From NCBI RefSeq assembly GCF_028764065.1, contig NZ_JACOFN010000001.1, positions 108,238 to 172,237 of the forward strand: 64,000 nucleotides of DNA. Reading direction: 5' to 3'. Below, in pieces: positions 53,941 through 64,000 of this stretch. The notes beneath the pieces are model-generated. The model did not search any database. It worked only from the letters and a program-made list of their open reading frames with translations, and was not told where the DNA came from. The stretch is from Fructobacillus sp. CRL 2054. GTDB lineage: Bacteria > Bacillota > Bacilli > Lactobacillales > Lactobacillaceae. A program made the translations under genes and the position numbers. The number at the start of each line of letters is the position of its first letter. Position 1 is the stretch's first letter.

Positions 53941-54019
53941 CTATCCTCTCCTCTTTTTTTTTGCTATACTATTTTTAGTATTCATCCCTTTTTAACATCT
54001 TTTTTAATTGGAGATTTTG

Positions 54020-55408
54020 ATGTCAGATACCCTATCATCAACTGAATTATGGGATAAGGTGAGTTTCGCACTATACCAAAACCTTGGTGCCATCTCATTC
54101 GACACCTTTGTTGATCCCTTGACCCCTGTTGGTATTGAAAACAACCGCTTCATTTTTAAGGTACCCGAAACTTTTGCCGATAAAATCATTAACCAATGGA
54201 ATACCGAAATTTCAATGAAATTCGTCGAGTATGCCAACAATGAAACTGGTAAATTTATTCGTCCAGAATTTCAAAAAACCGAAAGCCTTGCAAGCGCTGC
54301 TCCACAAGCTACCAGTCCTGTTACAACAGGACTAACTTCTGACTCAGAACAACACATTCCCTTTTCTCAGGATGCTGGTTTAAACCCTGACTATACCTTC
54401 GAAAAATTCGTTGTTGGTTCTGGTAACGAAAACGCCCGGGCAATTGCTCAAGCGGTTGCTGAGGGGCCCGGAAAAGTCTATAACCCTTACCTTATATATG
54501 GAGGTGTTGGGCTAGGAAAGACCCACTTAATGCAAGCGATTGGTAATCAATACGCACAGGACAATCCAAATGCCCGCATCAAATATGCCACGGCTGAAGA
54601 TTTCCTAAATGATTTCACCAACTCTCTTCGTAAAGGTGGGGATACCAACGCCACGGCGCTCTTTAAGAAGACATACCGTTCGCTTGATATGTTGCTTGTC
54701 GATGATATCCAGTTCTGGGCGGGTAAGCCGCAAGTGCAAGAAGAATTCTTTAACACCTTTAACGCATTAACCAAGGCTAATAAGCAAATCGTGATGACCT
54801 CCGACCGTTATCCAAATGATATTCCTGATTTACAGGATCGTTTGAAATCACGATTTGAGCAAGGTATTACATCTGACATTCAAAAGCCCGACGTACAAAC
54901 ACGTGTGGCAATTTTGCGAAACCTCCAAGATCAAAATGATTTGGATATTCCAAACGATGTCTTACAGTTAATTGGAGAATCCGTGGACGACAACGTCCGA
55001 ACGCTTGAAGGCGCCTTTCATAAGTTTGAAGCGAAAATTCGTTACATGAATAAGCCAGCTACCATTGAAACTGCCAAAACCATTTTGGAAGAAATCAATG
55101 CCAACAAGAAGTCGGTAATCACAGTTGACCGCATTCAAAAGGTTGTCGCAGACTATTACATGCAAACGGTTGAGGACATGAAATCTAGTCGACGACAGTC
55201 AGACATTGTCATGGCTAGGCACGTTGCGATTTATCTCACCCGTACGATGACAGATATGTCACTACCTCAAATCGGCCAGGCCTTCGGGGACCGAGACCAT
55301 TCATCAATTTCACACGCCTTCACAAAAATTGAAGAGCAAGTTGAAAAAGAAGGTCAAATGAAAGCAATGGTTCAGGATTTGGCTGAAGCCATCCGAAATG
55401 GGCAGTAA
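54020..55408 (+). CDS. dnaA: Chromosomal replication initiator DnaA
   Basis: A 462-residue initiator. Domain I (about 1-80, LWDKVSFALYQNLGAISFDTF) is followed by a short variable linker, the AAA+ domain with Walker A GGVGLGKTHLMQAIG (about 165-179), Walker B LLVDDIQFWAG, and the DNA-binding domain IV with QIGQAFGDRDHSSISHAFTKI. I chose ATG 54020, with GGAG 6 bases upstream; a TTG at 54008 extends the frame through this site. Box clusters on both sides suggest autoregulation. Confidence 0.97.
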   Translation: MSDTLSSTELWDKVSFALYQNLGAISFDTFVDPLTPVGIENNRFIFKVPETFADKIINQWNTEISMKFVEYANNETGKFIRPEFQKTESLASAAPQATSPVTTGLTSDSEQHIPFSQDAGLNPDYTFEKFVVGSGNENARAIAQAVAEGPGKVYNPYLIYGGVGLGKTHLMQAIGNQYAQDNPNARIKYATAEDFLNDFTNSLRKGGDTNATALFKKTYRSLDMLLVDDIQFWAGKPQVQEEFFNTFNALTKANKQIVMTSDRYPNDIPDLQDRLKSRFEQGITSDIQKPDVQTRVAILRNLQDQNDLDIPNDVLQLIGESVDDNVRTLEGAFHKFEAKIRYMNKPATIETAKTILEEINANKKSVITVDRIQKVVADYYMQTVEDMKSSRRQSDIVMARHVAIYLTRTMTDMSLPQIGQAFGDRDHSSISHAFTKIEEQVEKEGQMKAMVQDLAEAIRNGQ

Positions 55409-55413
55409 GGCCC

Positions 55414-55562
55414 TGTGGATAACTTCCATTTTCACGCCGTTGTTTTCGGCAGAGTTTTCCACAGGCAAAAACTGATGATTCTGGGGCTCATTAGCTAATC
55501 CCCGGAACCCACAGCCCTTATTACTATTATTAGTTATTTATTACTATATTTATTTATTATTC
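55414..55562. other. oriC, downstream DnaA boxes and AT-rich unwinding region
   Basis: Boxes TGTGGATAA at 55414-55422 and TTTTCCACA at 55455-55463 lie just after the dnaA stop. A 44-base AT-only-like stretch at 55519-55562 (TTATTACTATTATTAG, then similar) follows. This is the likely duplex-unwinding element with DnaA-trio-like TAG/TTA/CTA triplets, between dnaA and dnaN as in B. subtilis. A palindrome ATTAGCTAAT at 55490 lies between. Confidence 0.8.
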
Positions 55563-55590
55563 GCACCTGCCACAAAGGAGGCCATGTGCT

Positions 55591-56724
55591 ATGAAATTTA
55601 CGATTAATCGTCAAGCATTTATCAAAGCTTTGAATGACGTTGCTCGAGCAATTTCATCTAAAACAACGATTCCAATTTTGACTAATATGAAATTGGACCT
55701 ACAAGAAGACCAATTAGTTCTAACTGGTTCTAATGCTGATATTTCAATTCAAATGACTTTAACAGCAGAAGACACAGCCAATGAATTGGTCATTGAATCA
55801 ACTGGTGGTATCACATTACCTGCTACATTCTTTATTAATATTGTGAAGCACTTGCCTGCTAAGGACATGACGCTATCAATTGAAGGATTACAGGCCCTTA
55901 TTACATCTGGCTCTGCTTCCTTTAAGATTAATGGGCAACCAAGTTCTGCCTATCCAAAGTTGCCTGAATTATCAGAGACCAAGTCTTTGAAGATTTCTGC
56001 TGCTCAATTAATCGAATTGATTGCCCAGACTAAGATTTCTGCCTCTACACAAGAGAGTCGCCCAATTCTTACTGGAATTCACCTTTCTCTTTCTGGTAAC
56101 CAAATTAAGGCTGTTACAACGGATTCGCACCGTTTGTCACAACGCATTATTACTTTGGTTGGCTCAGAAACAGTTGATGACGCATCTGTTATCATTCCAG
56201 CCAAGGCCTTTAATGAACTCCAATCCCTGTTAGAAGGACAAAACGTTGTTGAAGTGAAACTTTCAGCTAACCAGGCTGTCTTTATCTTTGGTAACACCAC
56301 TTTCTACTCACGATTGCTCGAAGGAAACTATCCTGAAACCGACCGTTTGATTCCATCAGAAGCCAATACTGAATTGGAAATTGATGCCGGTGTTCTATCA
56401 GGGGCTATTAATCGTGCCTCCCTTTTGTCACACGAATCACGTAATAACGTTGTTTTGCTGACAATCAAGGATCAACAGGCAGAGCTATCTGGTAATTCAC
56501 AAGAAGTTGGTCAAGTGAAGGAAGCTTTGGCAGCCAACAAGATTACCGGTGATGACCTCGAAATTTCATTTAACCCTGATTACGTACGAGATGCTCTCCG
56601 TGTCTTGCAAGGTAAGACGGTTGAATTGAAGTTCACGACAAACCTTCGTCCATTTATCATTATTCCTGAAGGGGAAACAGATAATAAGCAACTACAGTTG
56701 GTTACACCTGTTCGTACCTTCTAA
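55591..56724 (+). CDS. dnaN: DNA polymerase III beta clamp
   Basis: A 377-residue sliding clamp with three similar domains; MKFTINRQAFIKALNDVARA starts it, and ESRPILTGIHLSL, EGNYPETDRLIP and the C-terminal LQLVTPVRTF are typical. AAAGGAG at 55574-55580 sits 10 bases before ATG 55591. It holds polymerase on DNA. It ends with its own terminator, so it is separated from yaaA-recF-gyrBA. Confidence 0.97.
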   Translation: MKFTINRQAFIKALNDVARAISSKTTIPILTNMKLDLQEDQLVLTGSNADISIQMTLTAEDTANELVIESTGGITLPATFFINIVKHLPAKDMTLSIEGLQALITSGSASFKINGQPSSAYPKLPELSETKSLKISAAQLIELIAQTKISASTQESRPILTGIHLSLSGNQIKAVTTDSHRLSQRIITLVGSETVDDASVIIPAKAFNELQSLLEGQNVVEVKLSANQAVFIFGNTTFYSRLLEGNYPETDRLIPSEANTELEIDAGVLSGAINRASLLSHESRNNVVLLTIKDQQAELSGNSQEVGQVKEALAANKITGDDLEISFNPDYVRDALRVLQGKTVELKFTTNLRPFIIIPEGETDNKQLQLVTPVRTF

Positions 56725-56734
56725 GTTAAAAAAT

Positions 56735-56762
56735 AAAAAAGACCTCGCGGGGTCTTTTTTTT
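56735..56762 (+). terminator. Terminator of dnaN
   Basis: AAAAAAGACC pairs with GGTCTTTTTT (56735-56744 with 56751-56760), loop TCGCGG. Confidence 0.9.
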
Positions 56763-56867
56763 ATTATAAAAGCGAAAAGCGACTTTGTTGCCTTTTTTAT
56801 CTAAAGAGACTGCTTTTAGTTAAATTAGCTAAAAAAGGCTCCTAGGGGCAAATAAAGATAAATATGG

Positions 56868-56873
56868 TATAAT
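56868..56873 (+). promoter_or_regulatory. Extended -10 of the yaaA-recF promoter
   Basis: TATAAT preceded by TGG, 36 bases before yaaA; no good -35 is visible. Confidence 0.5.
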
Positions 56874-56909
56874 AATGGGGTAAGTCTGATAAAAAATTAG
56901 GGGATATTT

Positions 56910-57248
56910 ATGGCTGAGCGCGTGGCAATTACAACCGATTACATCACTCTTCAGCAATTGCTAAAAATCGCTGACCTAATCCGCACTGGCGGAATGGCAA
57001 AAGCCTATTTAGCAGAGCAGGAAGTTTTAGTAAACGGTGAAGAAGAAAACCGCCGGGGAAAGAAGTTATACCCTGGCTACACTGTCGAAACTGCTGGTCA
57101 AGTCTTTGAAATTGACAGCGAGTCCGATGTTGAAGCAAATGAACGCGAAGAGAAGGCGGCTATTCTAGCCCGTTTTCAAGCGTCGCAAGACAAGGGCTCA
57201 AAGAAAGTTGCAAAGAATAAGCCAACGGGACCTTCTTCGTGGAGCTAA
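56910..57248 (+). CDS. yaaA: S4-domain protein YaaA
   Basis: A 112-residue protein with an S4-type RNA-binding motif ([43 protein letters not shown]), which matches YaaA/RlbA found between dnaN and recF throughout Firmicutes. It is longer than most (about 70 residues) by a charged, Lys-rich C-terminal tail from about residue 75. In B. subtilis this protein takes part in ribosome assembly. It overlaps recF by 10 bases. Confidence 0.9.
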   Translation: MAERVAITTDYITLQQLLKIADLIRTGGMAKAYLAEQEVLVNGEEENRRGKKLYPGYTVETAGQVFEIDSESDVEANEREEKAAILARFQASQDKGSKKVAKNKPTGPSSWS

Positions 57249-58360
57249 CCGAATTATCGCTCAGTCACTTTCGTAATTACGATGATGCGAAGCTGACTTT
57301 TCAACCAGGAGTGAATGTTTTTCTTGGACAAAACGCCCAGGGAAAAACAAACCTGCTGGAAAGTATCTACGCTTTGGCCCTGGCCCGTTCCCATCGAACG
57401 AAAATCGATAAAGATTTAATTCAGTGGGGCCAGAGCCAGGCTAGAATATCGGGTATTATTGAAAACCGATTTGGTAAGACACCCCTTTCCCTTTCCTGGT
57501 CCAACAAAGGAAAACAGGCCCGAGTGAATCATTTAGATCAGAGCCGCCTGTCAACTTACATTGGTCAATTGAATGTTATTTTATTTGCCCCTGAGGATTT
57601 GGACCTTGTTAAAGGACCACCAGCCATCAGACGACGATTTATTGACATTGAATTCGGGCAAATGAACCGGACTTATTTACAACTGTCTTCCCAATACAAA
57701 CGCGTTTTAAAAGACCGTAATGCCTACTTAAAGGCCTGGTCCTTTGGTGGGAAAAAAGATGCTGTCTTTTTATCAGTTTTAACGGACCAATTGATTGAAC
57801 TATCAGTCAAGTTGATTCTGTTGAAGCAACGCTTTTTAAAAGAGTTGGAAAAAGCAGCGGCTCGGATTCACCGTGAAGTGGCTAATCAGACAGAAGAGCT
57901 GACGCTCCACTACAAAACAGCAGTGGATTTGCAGCAAGTCTCAACGGAAGAGGAACTCTTAGAAGCATTACGGGTTGCTTTTTCGAAGCAGTCTGACCGG
58001 GAAAAGAAACAGGGAACAACCTTGGTTGGCCCCCACCGGGACGACTTTACCATTGAGGTCAATGGTGTTGACGTTTCGAACTTTGGGTCACAAGGTCAAC
58101 AGCGAACCGCTGCTCTGGCCCTTAAGTTGGGAGAAATTGACCTGATGCACCAGGAAACTGGCGAATATCCGGTCTTACTATTAGATGATGTTTTATCAGA
58201 GTTGGATGCCTCACGGCAGACCCATCTCTTAATGAGCATTGAAAACAAGGTACAAACCTTTATTACCGCCCCCTCTCTTTCTGAGGTCGCTCGGTCGTTG
58301 ATCAAAGAACCGAAAGTCTTTTTGGTCAAGGACGGAACCATTCAGGTGGAGACGAAGTAG
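57239..58360 (+). CDS. recF: DNA replication and repair protein RecF
   Basis: A 373-residue SMC-like ATPase that loads RecA at single-strand gaps. It starts at a GTG codon (57239), overlapping the yaaA end by 10 bases. Walker A is [15 protein letters not shown] (about 28-42), signature [14 protein letters not shown], and Walker [13 protein letters not shown]. Length and motifs are normal. Confidence 0.95.
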   Translation: MELTELSLSHFRNYDDAKLTFQPGVNVFLGQNAQGKTNLLESIYALALARSHRTKIDKDLIQWGQSQARISGIIENRFGKTPLSLSWSNKGKQARVNHLDQSRLSTYIGQLNVILFAPEDLDLVKGPPAIRRRFIDIEFGQMNRTYLQLSSQYKRVLKDRNAYLKAWSFGGKKDAVFLSVLTDQLIELSVKLILLKQRFLKELEKAAARIHREVANQTEELTLHYKTAVDLQQVSTEEELLEALRVAFSKQSDREKKQGTTLVGPHRDDFTIEVNGVDVSNFGSQGQQRTAALALKLGEIDLMHQETGEYPVLLLDDVLSELDASRQTHLLMSIENKVQTFITAPSLSEVARSLIKEPKVFLVKDGTIQVETK

Positions 58361-58377
58361 GAGGCAAGAGGAGAATC

Positions 58378-60378
58378 ATGGCTGAAGAAGAAAAGAACGA
58401 AATCGAAACAGTCTCAGTTTCTGCTGAAGATATCGAAAATGCCAGCAAGATGCAGACCGATGCTGATGACTATAACGCCGATCAGATTCAGGTTTTGGAA
58501 GGTTTGGAAGCCGTCCGTAAGCGTCCTGGTATGTACATTGGAACAACGACTGCCCAAGGTTTGCACCACTTGGTTTGGGAAATTGTCGATAACGGAATCG
58601 ATGAAGCCCTAGCAGGTTTTGCTAGTCACATTACGGTGACAATTGAAAAGGATAACTCCATTACGGTAACCGATGATGGTCGTGGTATTCCGGTTGATAT
58701 CCAATCAAAGACAGGAAAGCCCGCCTTGGAAACGGTCTTCACCATTTTGCACGCCGGTGGAAAGTTCGGCGGTGGCGGATATAAGGTTTCTGGTGGTCTT
58801 CACGGTGTTGGAGCCTCTGTTGTTAACGCCCTTTCAACCTCACTTGATGTGCAGGTTGTCCGTGACGGTCAGCTCTACTACATGGACTTTCAAACAGGCC
58901 GTGTAAAGACGCCAATGACTAAGAAGTCCGGTCCACTTCCAATCGAACGTGGAACCATCGTTCACTTCAAGCCAGATCCTGATATTTTCCAGGAAACAAC
59001 GGTTTACAACTACCAGACCCTGCTTTCACGTGTTCGTGAATTGGCCTTCTTGAACAAGGGACTCCGTATTTCAATCACGGACAAGCGTCCTGATGAACCC
59101 GTTTCTGAATCCTTCTACTTCGAAGGTGGAATCAAGGAATACGTTTCCTACTTGGACGAAGGCAAGCAAGTACTCTTTGACGAGCCGGTTTACGTTGAAG
59201 GTGAAGAAAACGACATCGTCGTTGAAGTTGCCTTGCAATATACCACTGAAGTCAAAGAAAACTTGAAGACTTTTACAAACAACATCAACACCTATGAAGG
59301 TGGAACCCACGAAACTGGTTTCAAGACCGCTTTGACCCGTGTGATTAACGATTACGCTCGTAAGCAGAAGATTTTGAAGGAAAACGATGATTCTTTGACG
59401 GGTGAAGACGTCCGTGAAGGAATGACTGCCATCGTATCCATCAAGCACCCGGATCCACAGTTCGAAGGTCAGACAAAGACCAAGCTTGGAAACTCCGATG
59501 CTCGTCAGGCCGTTGACCGCATGTTCTCGGATACATTCTCCCGTTTCATGATGGAAAACCCAGCGGTTGCCAAGCAAATCGTTGCCAAGGGCGCCCTAGC
59601 CCAAAAGGCCCGTTTGTCTGCTAAACGTGCCCGTGAAATGACACGTAAGCAGTCTGGACTCGAAATTTCAAACCTTCCAGGTAAGTTGGCGGATAACACG
59701 TCAAAGGAACCTGAGATTTCTGAATTGTTCATTGTCGAGGGTGACTCAGCCGGTGGTTCTGCTAAGCAGGGACGTAACCGTTTGACACAGGCCATCTTGC
59801 CAATTCGTGGAAAGATTTTGAACGTTGGAAAGGCCTCATTGGATCGTGTTTTGGCAAACGAAGAAATTCGTTCCCTTTTCACTGCCCTTGGTGCTGGATT
59901 TGGTAAGGACTTTGACGTTTCAAAGGCCCACTACCACAAAATCATCATCATGACCGATGCCGATGTCGATGGTGCCCACATTCGAACATTGTTGTTGACG
60001 CTCTTCTACCGTTACATGCGTCCAATGATTGATGCTGGATACATCTACATTGCCCAGCCACCTTTGTATGGTGTCGCACTTGGTAATTCCAAGCACTTAA
60101 CCTACTTGGATTCTGATGAAGAATTGACAGAGTACCTTGCGCAGTTGCCATCAAATGCTAAGCCAAAGGTTCAGCGTTATAAGGGTCTTGGAGAAATGGA
60201 TTACGACCAGTTGGCCGATACAACCATGGATCCACAAAACCGCCGTTTGTTGCGTGTTGACCCACACGATGCTGAAGAGGCGGACGCCGTTATTGATATG
60301 CTGATGGGTGGCGATGTGCCACCACGTCGTCAGTTTATTGAGGATAACGCGGTCTACGTCCAAGACCTAGATATTTAA
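58378..60378 (+). CDS. gyrB: DNA gyrase subunit B
   Basis: A 666-residue type IIA topoisomerase ATPase subunit. GHKL motifs ([40 protein letters not shown]) are followed by the TOPRIM domain with [13 protein letters not shown] and the catalytic [17 protein letters not shown], and a C-terminal [11 protein letters not shown]. The N-terminus carries a 20-residue acidic extension before the conserved part. GAGG lies upstream, and gyrA follows after 25 bases. Confidence 0.97.
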   Translation: MAEEEKNEIETVSVSAEDIENASKMQTDADDYNADQIQVLEGLEAVRKRPGMYIGTTTAQGLHHLVWEIVDNGIDEALAGFASHITVTIEKDNSITVTDDGRGIPVDIQSKTGKPALETVFTILHAGGKFGGGGYKVSGGLHGVGASVVNALSTSLDVQVVRDGQLYYMDFQTGRVKTPMTKKSGPLPIERGTIVHFKPDPDIFQETTVYNYQTLLSRVRELAFLNKGLRISITDKRPDEPVSESFYFEGGIKEYVSYLDEGKQVLFDEPVYVEGEENDIVVEVALQYTTEVKENLKTFTNNINTYEGGTHETGFKTALTRVINDYARKQKILKENDDSLTGEDVREGMTAIVSIKHPDPQFEGQTKTKLGNSDARQAVDRMFSDTFSRFMMENPAVAKQIVAKGALAQKARLSAKRAREMTRKQSGLEISNLPGKLADNTSKEPEISELFIVEGDSAGGSAKQGRNRLTQAILPIRGKILNVGKASLDRVLANEEIRSLFTALGAGFGKDFDVSKAHYHKIIIMTDADVDGAHIRTLLLTLFYRYMRPMIDAGYIYIAQPPLYGVALGNSKHLTYLDSDEELTEYLAQLPSNAKPKVQRYKGLGEMDYDQLADTTMDPQNRRLLRVDPHDAEEADAVIDMLMGGDVPPRRQFIEDNAVYVQDLDI

Positions 60379-60403
60379 GCTACTGCTTGATTCGGAGTAA
60401 GAA

Positions 60404-62881
60404 ATGCCAGAAGAACAAGATAGTCGTATTAAAAATACCCATCTAGCGGAGCAGATGAAGACATCCTTCCTTTCGTATGCGATGTCAGTTATCGTTGCCC
60501 GTGCTTTGCCGGACGTCCGCGATGGAATGAAGCCTGTCCACCGTCGAATTTTGTATTCGATGATTGAACAGGGAAACACACCAGATAAGCCACACAAGAA
60601 GTCTGCTCGTATCGTCGGTGACGTTATGGGTAAGTATCACCCCCACGGTGATTCAGCTATCTACGAATCAATGGTTCGTATGGCCCAGGACTTTTCATAC
60701 CGCTACATGTTGGTAGACGGACACGGTAACTTCGGTTCTGTCGACGGTGATTCAGCTGCCGCCATGCGTTATACCGAAGCGCGTTTGTCTAAAGTTGCCA
60801 TGGAAATGGTTCGTGACCTGAACAAGAACACGGTTGACTTTGTTCCCAACTACGATGGTGAAGAACGTGAGCCAGACGTGCTCCCTGCCCGTATCCCAAA
60901 CCTTTTGGTTAACGGTGCAACCGGTATCGCCGTTGGAATGACGACCAACATCCCAACGCACAACCTTGGTGAAGTGATTTCAGCTCTCCACATCCTGATG
61001 GGAAACCCAGATGCGACAACGGCTGATTTGATGGAAGCACTGCCTGGACCTGACTTCCCTACTGGTGGAATTGTTATGGGTAAGGCTGGAATCCGAAAGG
61101 CCTATGAAACGGGTCGTGGAACCATTACCCTTCGTGCCAAAGTCGATATCGAACAAACGAAGACTGGTCGCGAACAAATCATCGTGACCGAACTACCCTA
61201 TGCGGTTAACAAGGCCCGTTTGATCGAACGAATTTCTGAATTGGTTCGTGATAAGAAGATTGATGGGATTACTGCCATCCGCGATGAGTCTGACCGTGAA
61301 GGATTGCGAGTGTCAATCGATGTTCGTCGTGATGCCTCAGCATCTGTTATTTTGAACAACCTTTACAAGCAAACACTTTTGCAGACTGGTTTCTCATTCA
61401 ACATGTTGGCCATCGATCATGGTGCTCCAAAGACCCTTTCTTTGAAGGAAATCTTGGAAGCCTACCTCGAACACCAACGTTCAGTTGTTCGTCGTCGTAC
61501 TGAATTTGATTTAAAGAAGGCCGAAGCACGTGCGCACATCCTCGAAGGATTGCGAATTGCCTTAGACCACATCGATGAAATTATCCATATTATTCGTTCA
61601 TCAAAGACGTCAGATGAAGCTAAGGGCCGTTTGATTGATGGCTATGATTTGTCGGACAAGCAGTCGCAGGCCATCTTGGACATGCGTTTGGTTCGTTTGA
61701 CCGGTTTGGAACGAGACAAGATTGAGGATGAGTATCAAAAGCTTGTGGCTTTGATTGCTGATTTGAAGGATATCTTGGCTCACCAAGAACGAATTGATCA
61801 AGTCATCTACGATGAATTGCTCGAAATCCAAAACCGCTTCGGTGACCCACGTCGTACCGAATTGCAGGTTGGTGATGTGACAAGCATCGAAGACGAAGAC
61901 TTGATTGAACAAGAAGACGTTATTGTCACTTTGACAAACAACGGCTACATCAAGCGTGTTGCTGCCTCTGAATTTAAGGCACAAAACCGTGGAGGCCGTG
62001 GTGTTCAAGGTATGAACTTGAATGACGAAGACTTCGTTGCGCAATTGGCAAACCTTTCAACTCACGATTCCCTCTTCTTCTTTACGAATAAGGGAAAGGT
62101 TTATCGTATGAAGGGTTACGAGATTCCTGAATATGGCCGTTCGGCTAAGGGAATCCCAGTCATTAACCTCTTGAACTTTGACCAAGACGAAGCTATCCAG
62201 AGTCTTCTAACGGTTCACGGTAATCCTGGTGAAAGTCAGGACAACCTCTTCTTTGTTACTCGTAAGGGTGTTGTTAAGCGTACCAAGGTGCAGGACTTTG
62301 CTAATATCCGTACTTCTGGATTGAAGGCCCTCACCCTTCGCGAAGACGATGAAATCTTGAAGGTCTTGCAGACTAACGGTGAGCAAAACGTTATTATTGC
62401 AACCTATAATGGCTATTCAGTTACCTTTGCGGAAGATGCTGTTCGTCTCATGGGACGTGCTGCTGCCGGTGTACGTGGAATTAACCTTCGTGAAGGCGAT
62501 GAAGTCGTTGGTGCTGATATTCTAGCAGCCGACCATAACGTTCTTATCATTACTGAAAAGGGTTACGGAAAGCAGACGCCTGCGGAAGAATACCCTGTTA
62601 AGGGTCGTGGTGGTAAAGGAATTAAGACCGCTACAATCACGGAAAAGAACGGTCCACTTGCTGGAATGGTTACGGTTGACGGTGATGAAGACATCATGGT
62701 CACAACCAACCTCGGTGTGATGATTCGTTTCGGTATTGCTGACGTGTCACAAACAGGTCGTGCAACACAAGGTGTTCGTTTGATTCGTCTTGAAGATGAG
62801 TCAAAGGTTGCTACCTTTACAAAATTGGAACCAGTTGAAGAAGTGGAAGAAGAAACGCCTTCTGAAACGACTGAAGACTAG
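60404..62881 (+). CDS. gyrA: DNA gyrase subunit A
   Basis: An 825-residue cleavage subunit. The active-site Tyr is in MRYTEARL (near residue 122), the quinolone-resistance region reads [17 protein letters not shown] with the wild-type Ser and Glu, and the C-terminal domain has six beta-pinwheel blades with a GyrA box ([10 protein letters not shown]). It forms gyrase with GyrB. An acidic tail ([14 protein letters not shown]) ends the protein. A strong bidirectional terminator follows. Confidence 0.97.
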   Translation: MPEEQDSRIKNTHLAEQMKTSFLSYAMSVIVARALPDVRDGMKPVHRRILYSMIEQGNTPDKPHKKSARIVGDVMGKYHPHGDSAIYESMVRMAQDFSYRYMLVDGHGNFGSVDGDSAAAMRYTEARLSKVAMEMVRDLNKNTVDFVPNYDGEEREPDVLPARIPNLLVNGATGIAVGMTTNIPTHNLGEVISALHILMGNPDATTADLMEALPGPDFPTGGIVMGKAGIRKAYETGRGTITLRAKVDIEQTKTGREQIIVTELPYAVNKARLIERISELVRDKKIDGITAIRDESDREGLRVSIDVRRDASASVILNNLYKQTLLQTGFSFNMLAIDHGAPKTLSLKEILEAYLEHQRSVVRRRTEFDLKKAEARAHILEGLRIALDHIDEIIHIIRSSKTSDEAKGRLIDGYDLSDKQSQAILDMRLVRLTGLERDKIEDEYQKLVALIADLKDILAHQERIDQVIYDELLEIQNRFGDPRRTELQVGDVTSIEDEDLIEQEDVIVTLTNNGYIKRVAASEFKAQNRGGRGVQGMNLNDEDFVAQLANLSTHDSLFFFTNKGKVYRMKGYEIPEYGRSAKGIPVINLLNFDQDEAIQSLLTVHGNPGESQDNLFFVTRKGVVKRTKVQDFANIRTSGLKALTLREDDEILKVLQTNGEQNVIIATYNGYSVTFAEDAVRLMGRAAAGVRGINLREGDEVVGADILAADHNVLIITEKGYGKQTPAEEYPVKGRGGKGIKTATITEKNGPLAGMVTVDGDEDIMVTTNLGVMIRFGIADVSQTGRATQGVRLIRLEDESKVATFTKLEPVEEVEEETPSETTED

Positions 62882-62907
62882 TTCAACCATATAAATTGCT
62901 TTAACGT

Positions 62908-62943
62908 AAAAGTCGTCGGGACATTGTCCCGACGACTTTTATT
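62908..62943. terminator. Bidirectional terminator after gyrA
   Basis: A 15-bp stem AAAAGTCGTCGGGAC (62908-62922) with GTCCCGACGACTTTT (62926-62940), flanked by A and T runs. It ends gyrBA and the convergent LytTR gene. Confidence 0.94.
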
Positions 62944-63685
62944 TGTTATGGATTAATTGAGGCCGCTCGGTTTGTTCGGATGACCAGCGTAAAACATCTC
63001 GTAGTTTACCTGCGTAGTTTCTTGAAACCGGAATTTGTTGACCGTTCACGAGTGTTAAGTAGTGTTCATTTGGATAATAAGCATTCAAATAACTAGTATT
63101 CACAATGAATGATGTATGAACACGTTGGAAGTGATCGTGTAAAAGCTCGACTTCTCGCATTGAAGAACGAATGCGCGTTTGGTGATCGGATTCATGAACA
63201 ATCAAATGATAACTGCCGCTTTCCGTCGTAATGTAAATGATGCGTGTTAAATCAAATAGGCGGCTGGTACGTCCATCCGGTAAACGAATGGATACAGGAC
63301 GAAAGTCGTAGATGTGTCGGATGTTGAGTTTGGCTGTTGCAACAGCACGCAAAAGACGGTCGAAGAAAGCTGAGTTGAAATTTCCTTTAATGATGTAGTC
63401 GAGTAGACCAACATGTGCTTCAAAACAAAGCATGGCCATTTCGGCATTATCAGACATCATAATAATCTGAGCGTCTGGGTCCCGTTCACGTATTAGTTGA
63501 GCAGTTTGAATACCGGCTTGCTCAAATCCACGAATACATGAGTCAAGAATAATAACCTGCCCCTTCCGCGTTCGACCTAAGGCGTGTAGTAAGGCGGATG
63601 GCGTTTCAAAGTAAATAGAATTGAATAGAACCTTCTTAATAAGACGCTGGCTCTTTAAATTGTCGGTCAAGATGTAGCAAGGCAT
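62939..63685 (-). CDS. LytTR-type response regulator (AgrA/ComE-like)
   Basis: A 248-residue regulator. The N-terminal receiver-like domain (about 1-125) has VIILDSC (probable phospho-Asp near residue 48), but a weak acidic cluster at the start (LTDNLKSQ), and the DIIKGN region where the Lys is. The C-terminal LytTR DNA-binding domain (about 145-240) has IIYITTESGSYHLIVH, LHDHFQRVHTSFIVNTSYL and VSRNYAGKLRDVL. No histidine kinase gene is visible next to it, so it is an orphan within this window. AGGAGA precedes the start. Bacteriocin or quorum control is typical of the family, but unproven here. Confidence 0.82.
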   Translation of the reverse strand: MPCYILTDNLKSQRLIKKVLFNSIYFETPSALLHALGRTRKGQVIILDSCIRGFEQAGIQTAQLIRERDPDAQIIMMSDNAEMAMLCFEAHVGLLDYIIKGNFNSAFFDRLLRAVATAKLNIRHIYDFRPVSIRLPDGRTSRLFDLTRIIYITTESGSYHLIVHESDHQTRIRSSMREVELLHDHFQRVHTSFIVNTSYLNAYYPNEHYLTLVNGQQIPVSRNYAGKLRDVLRWSSEQTERPQLIHNK

Positions 63686-63871
63686 ATCTGTCTCCTTTTA
63701 CTAGCTGACTGATTCTACAGATATTATACGAAATATTGCTGAAAAAGGCCCTACTTAATTTAAAATAATTAATTAAACGAGATAAATCGACAAAATATTA
63801 AATAAAATGGACGGATTTGTCTAATAACTTTCGTAGACAAATAAATAATCAAAATTTCCAATAAAAAAAGC

Positions 63872-63901
63872 AAAAAAAGCATTGACCGAACGGGTCAATG
63901 C
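63872..63901 (-). terminator. Intrinsic terminator on the minus strand, overlapping a plus-strand promoter
   Basis: GCATTGACC (63879-63887) and GGTCAATGC (63893-63901) are perfect inverted repeats around GAACG; on the minus strand they are followed by seven T. The same bases contain the -35 element TTGACC of the plus-strand promoter. Confidence 0.75.
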
Positions 63902-63910
63902 CGGTATACT
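63882..63910 (+). promoter_or_regulatory. Strong promoter of the gene beyond the right edge
   Basis: -35 TTGACC (63882-63887), 17-base spacer, -10 TATACT (63905-63910). About 90 bases of leader follow to the window edge, with a possible hairpin GGTTATCAAG/CTTGATAATC at about 63938-63962. In many Firmicutes gyrA is followed by rpsF-ssb-rpsR; this leader may belong to that operon, but no coding sequence is visible. The 63686-63871 stretch is AT-rich and shows nothing else. Confidence 0.75.
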
Positions 63911-64000
63911 AATTATTGTTCCTTGCGAGGGACAAGCGGTTATCAAGTTTTGCTTGATAATCACCAGCAAAACTCATAAAAATAGTTGTTGCACAAGTTG

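Noticed and set aside
61610..62044. Long open frames on the minus strand of gyrA and gyrB
   Set aside because: They are antisense shadows arising from codon bias of highly conserved genes.

Overview
The window is a chromosomal segment around the replication origin of a low-to-moderate GC Gram-positive lactic acid bacterium, most likely of the Leuconostoc/Fructobacillus branch of Lactobacillaceae (inference from the protein set: Bce-type modules, butA-type diacetyl reductase, MFS plus DUF4811 pair, Apf-like LysM protein, KxYKxGKxW-like adhesin and T-box, L-box and tRNA organisation; no 16S rRNA is present to confirm the genus). The order rpmH-rnpA-yidC on the left and dnaA-dnaN-yaaA-recF-gyrB-gyrA on the right of a DnaA-box cluster at about 53.65-53.94 kb places oriC there. 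Left of it most genes are on the minus strand and right of it on the plus strand, as expected for leading-strand bias.

Layout. 0-5 kb: the end of a TauE-like permease, then a BceRS-BceAB type antimicrobial-peptide sensing and detoxification module. 5-9.6 kb: a LysP-type permease behind a lysine riboswitch, a membrane protein, trpS and a ketopantoate-reductase-like enzyme. 9.7-17.4 kb: tRNA-Glu, an Apf-like LysM protein and the complete atpBEFHAGDC operon. 17.7-28.1 kb: uracil permease, gpmA, csp, MFS exporter with DUF4811 partner, coaA, helD, pgk and butA. 28.3-32 kb: one 1233-residue repeat-containing surface adhesin. 32.2-40.3 kb: tRNA-Gln and tRNA-Tyr, pepO, a second MFS exporter, an alpha carbonic anhydrase with a hemolysin III homologue, degV, an Rrf2 regulator with two CrcB fluoride-channel genes, and a divergent nitroreductase. 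40.3-43.2 kb: a tryptophan ABC transporter (trpXYZ type) behind what looks like a classical ribosome-mediated attenuator with a 15-residue leader peptide containing two adjacent Trp codons. 43.3-47.2 kb: a small HTH regulator, an ABC-2 exporter, a candidate small RNA, and tyrS behind a tyrosine T-box. 47.4-53.5 kb: an FAD/NAD(P)-binding protein, an esterase, two parS-like sites, a 55-residue membrane protein, mscL, corA, yidC, rnpA and rpmH. 53.6-64 kb: oriC, dnaA to gyrA, a LytTR regulator, and the promoter of an operon that begins beyond the right edge.

The window is notable for three different RNA mechanisms controlling amino-acid genes (L-box for lysine uptake, T-box for tyrS, leader-peptide attenuation for tryptophan uptake). 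The most interesting signals are the Trp leader-peptide attenuator, the structured candidate small RNA downstream of tyrS, the paired parS sites inside an extended palindrome, and the Rrf2-crcB-crcB operon. No CRISPR array, insertion sequence or prophage was seen.
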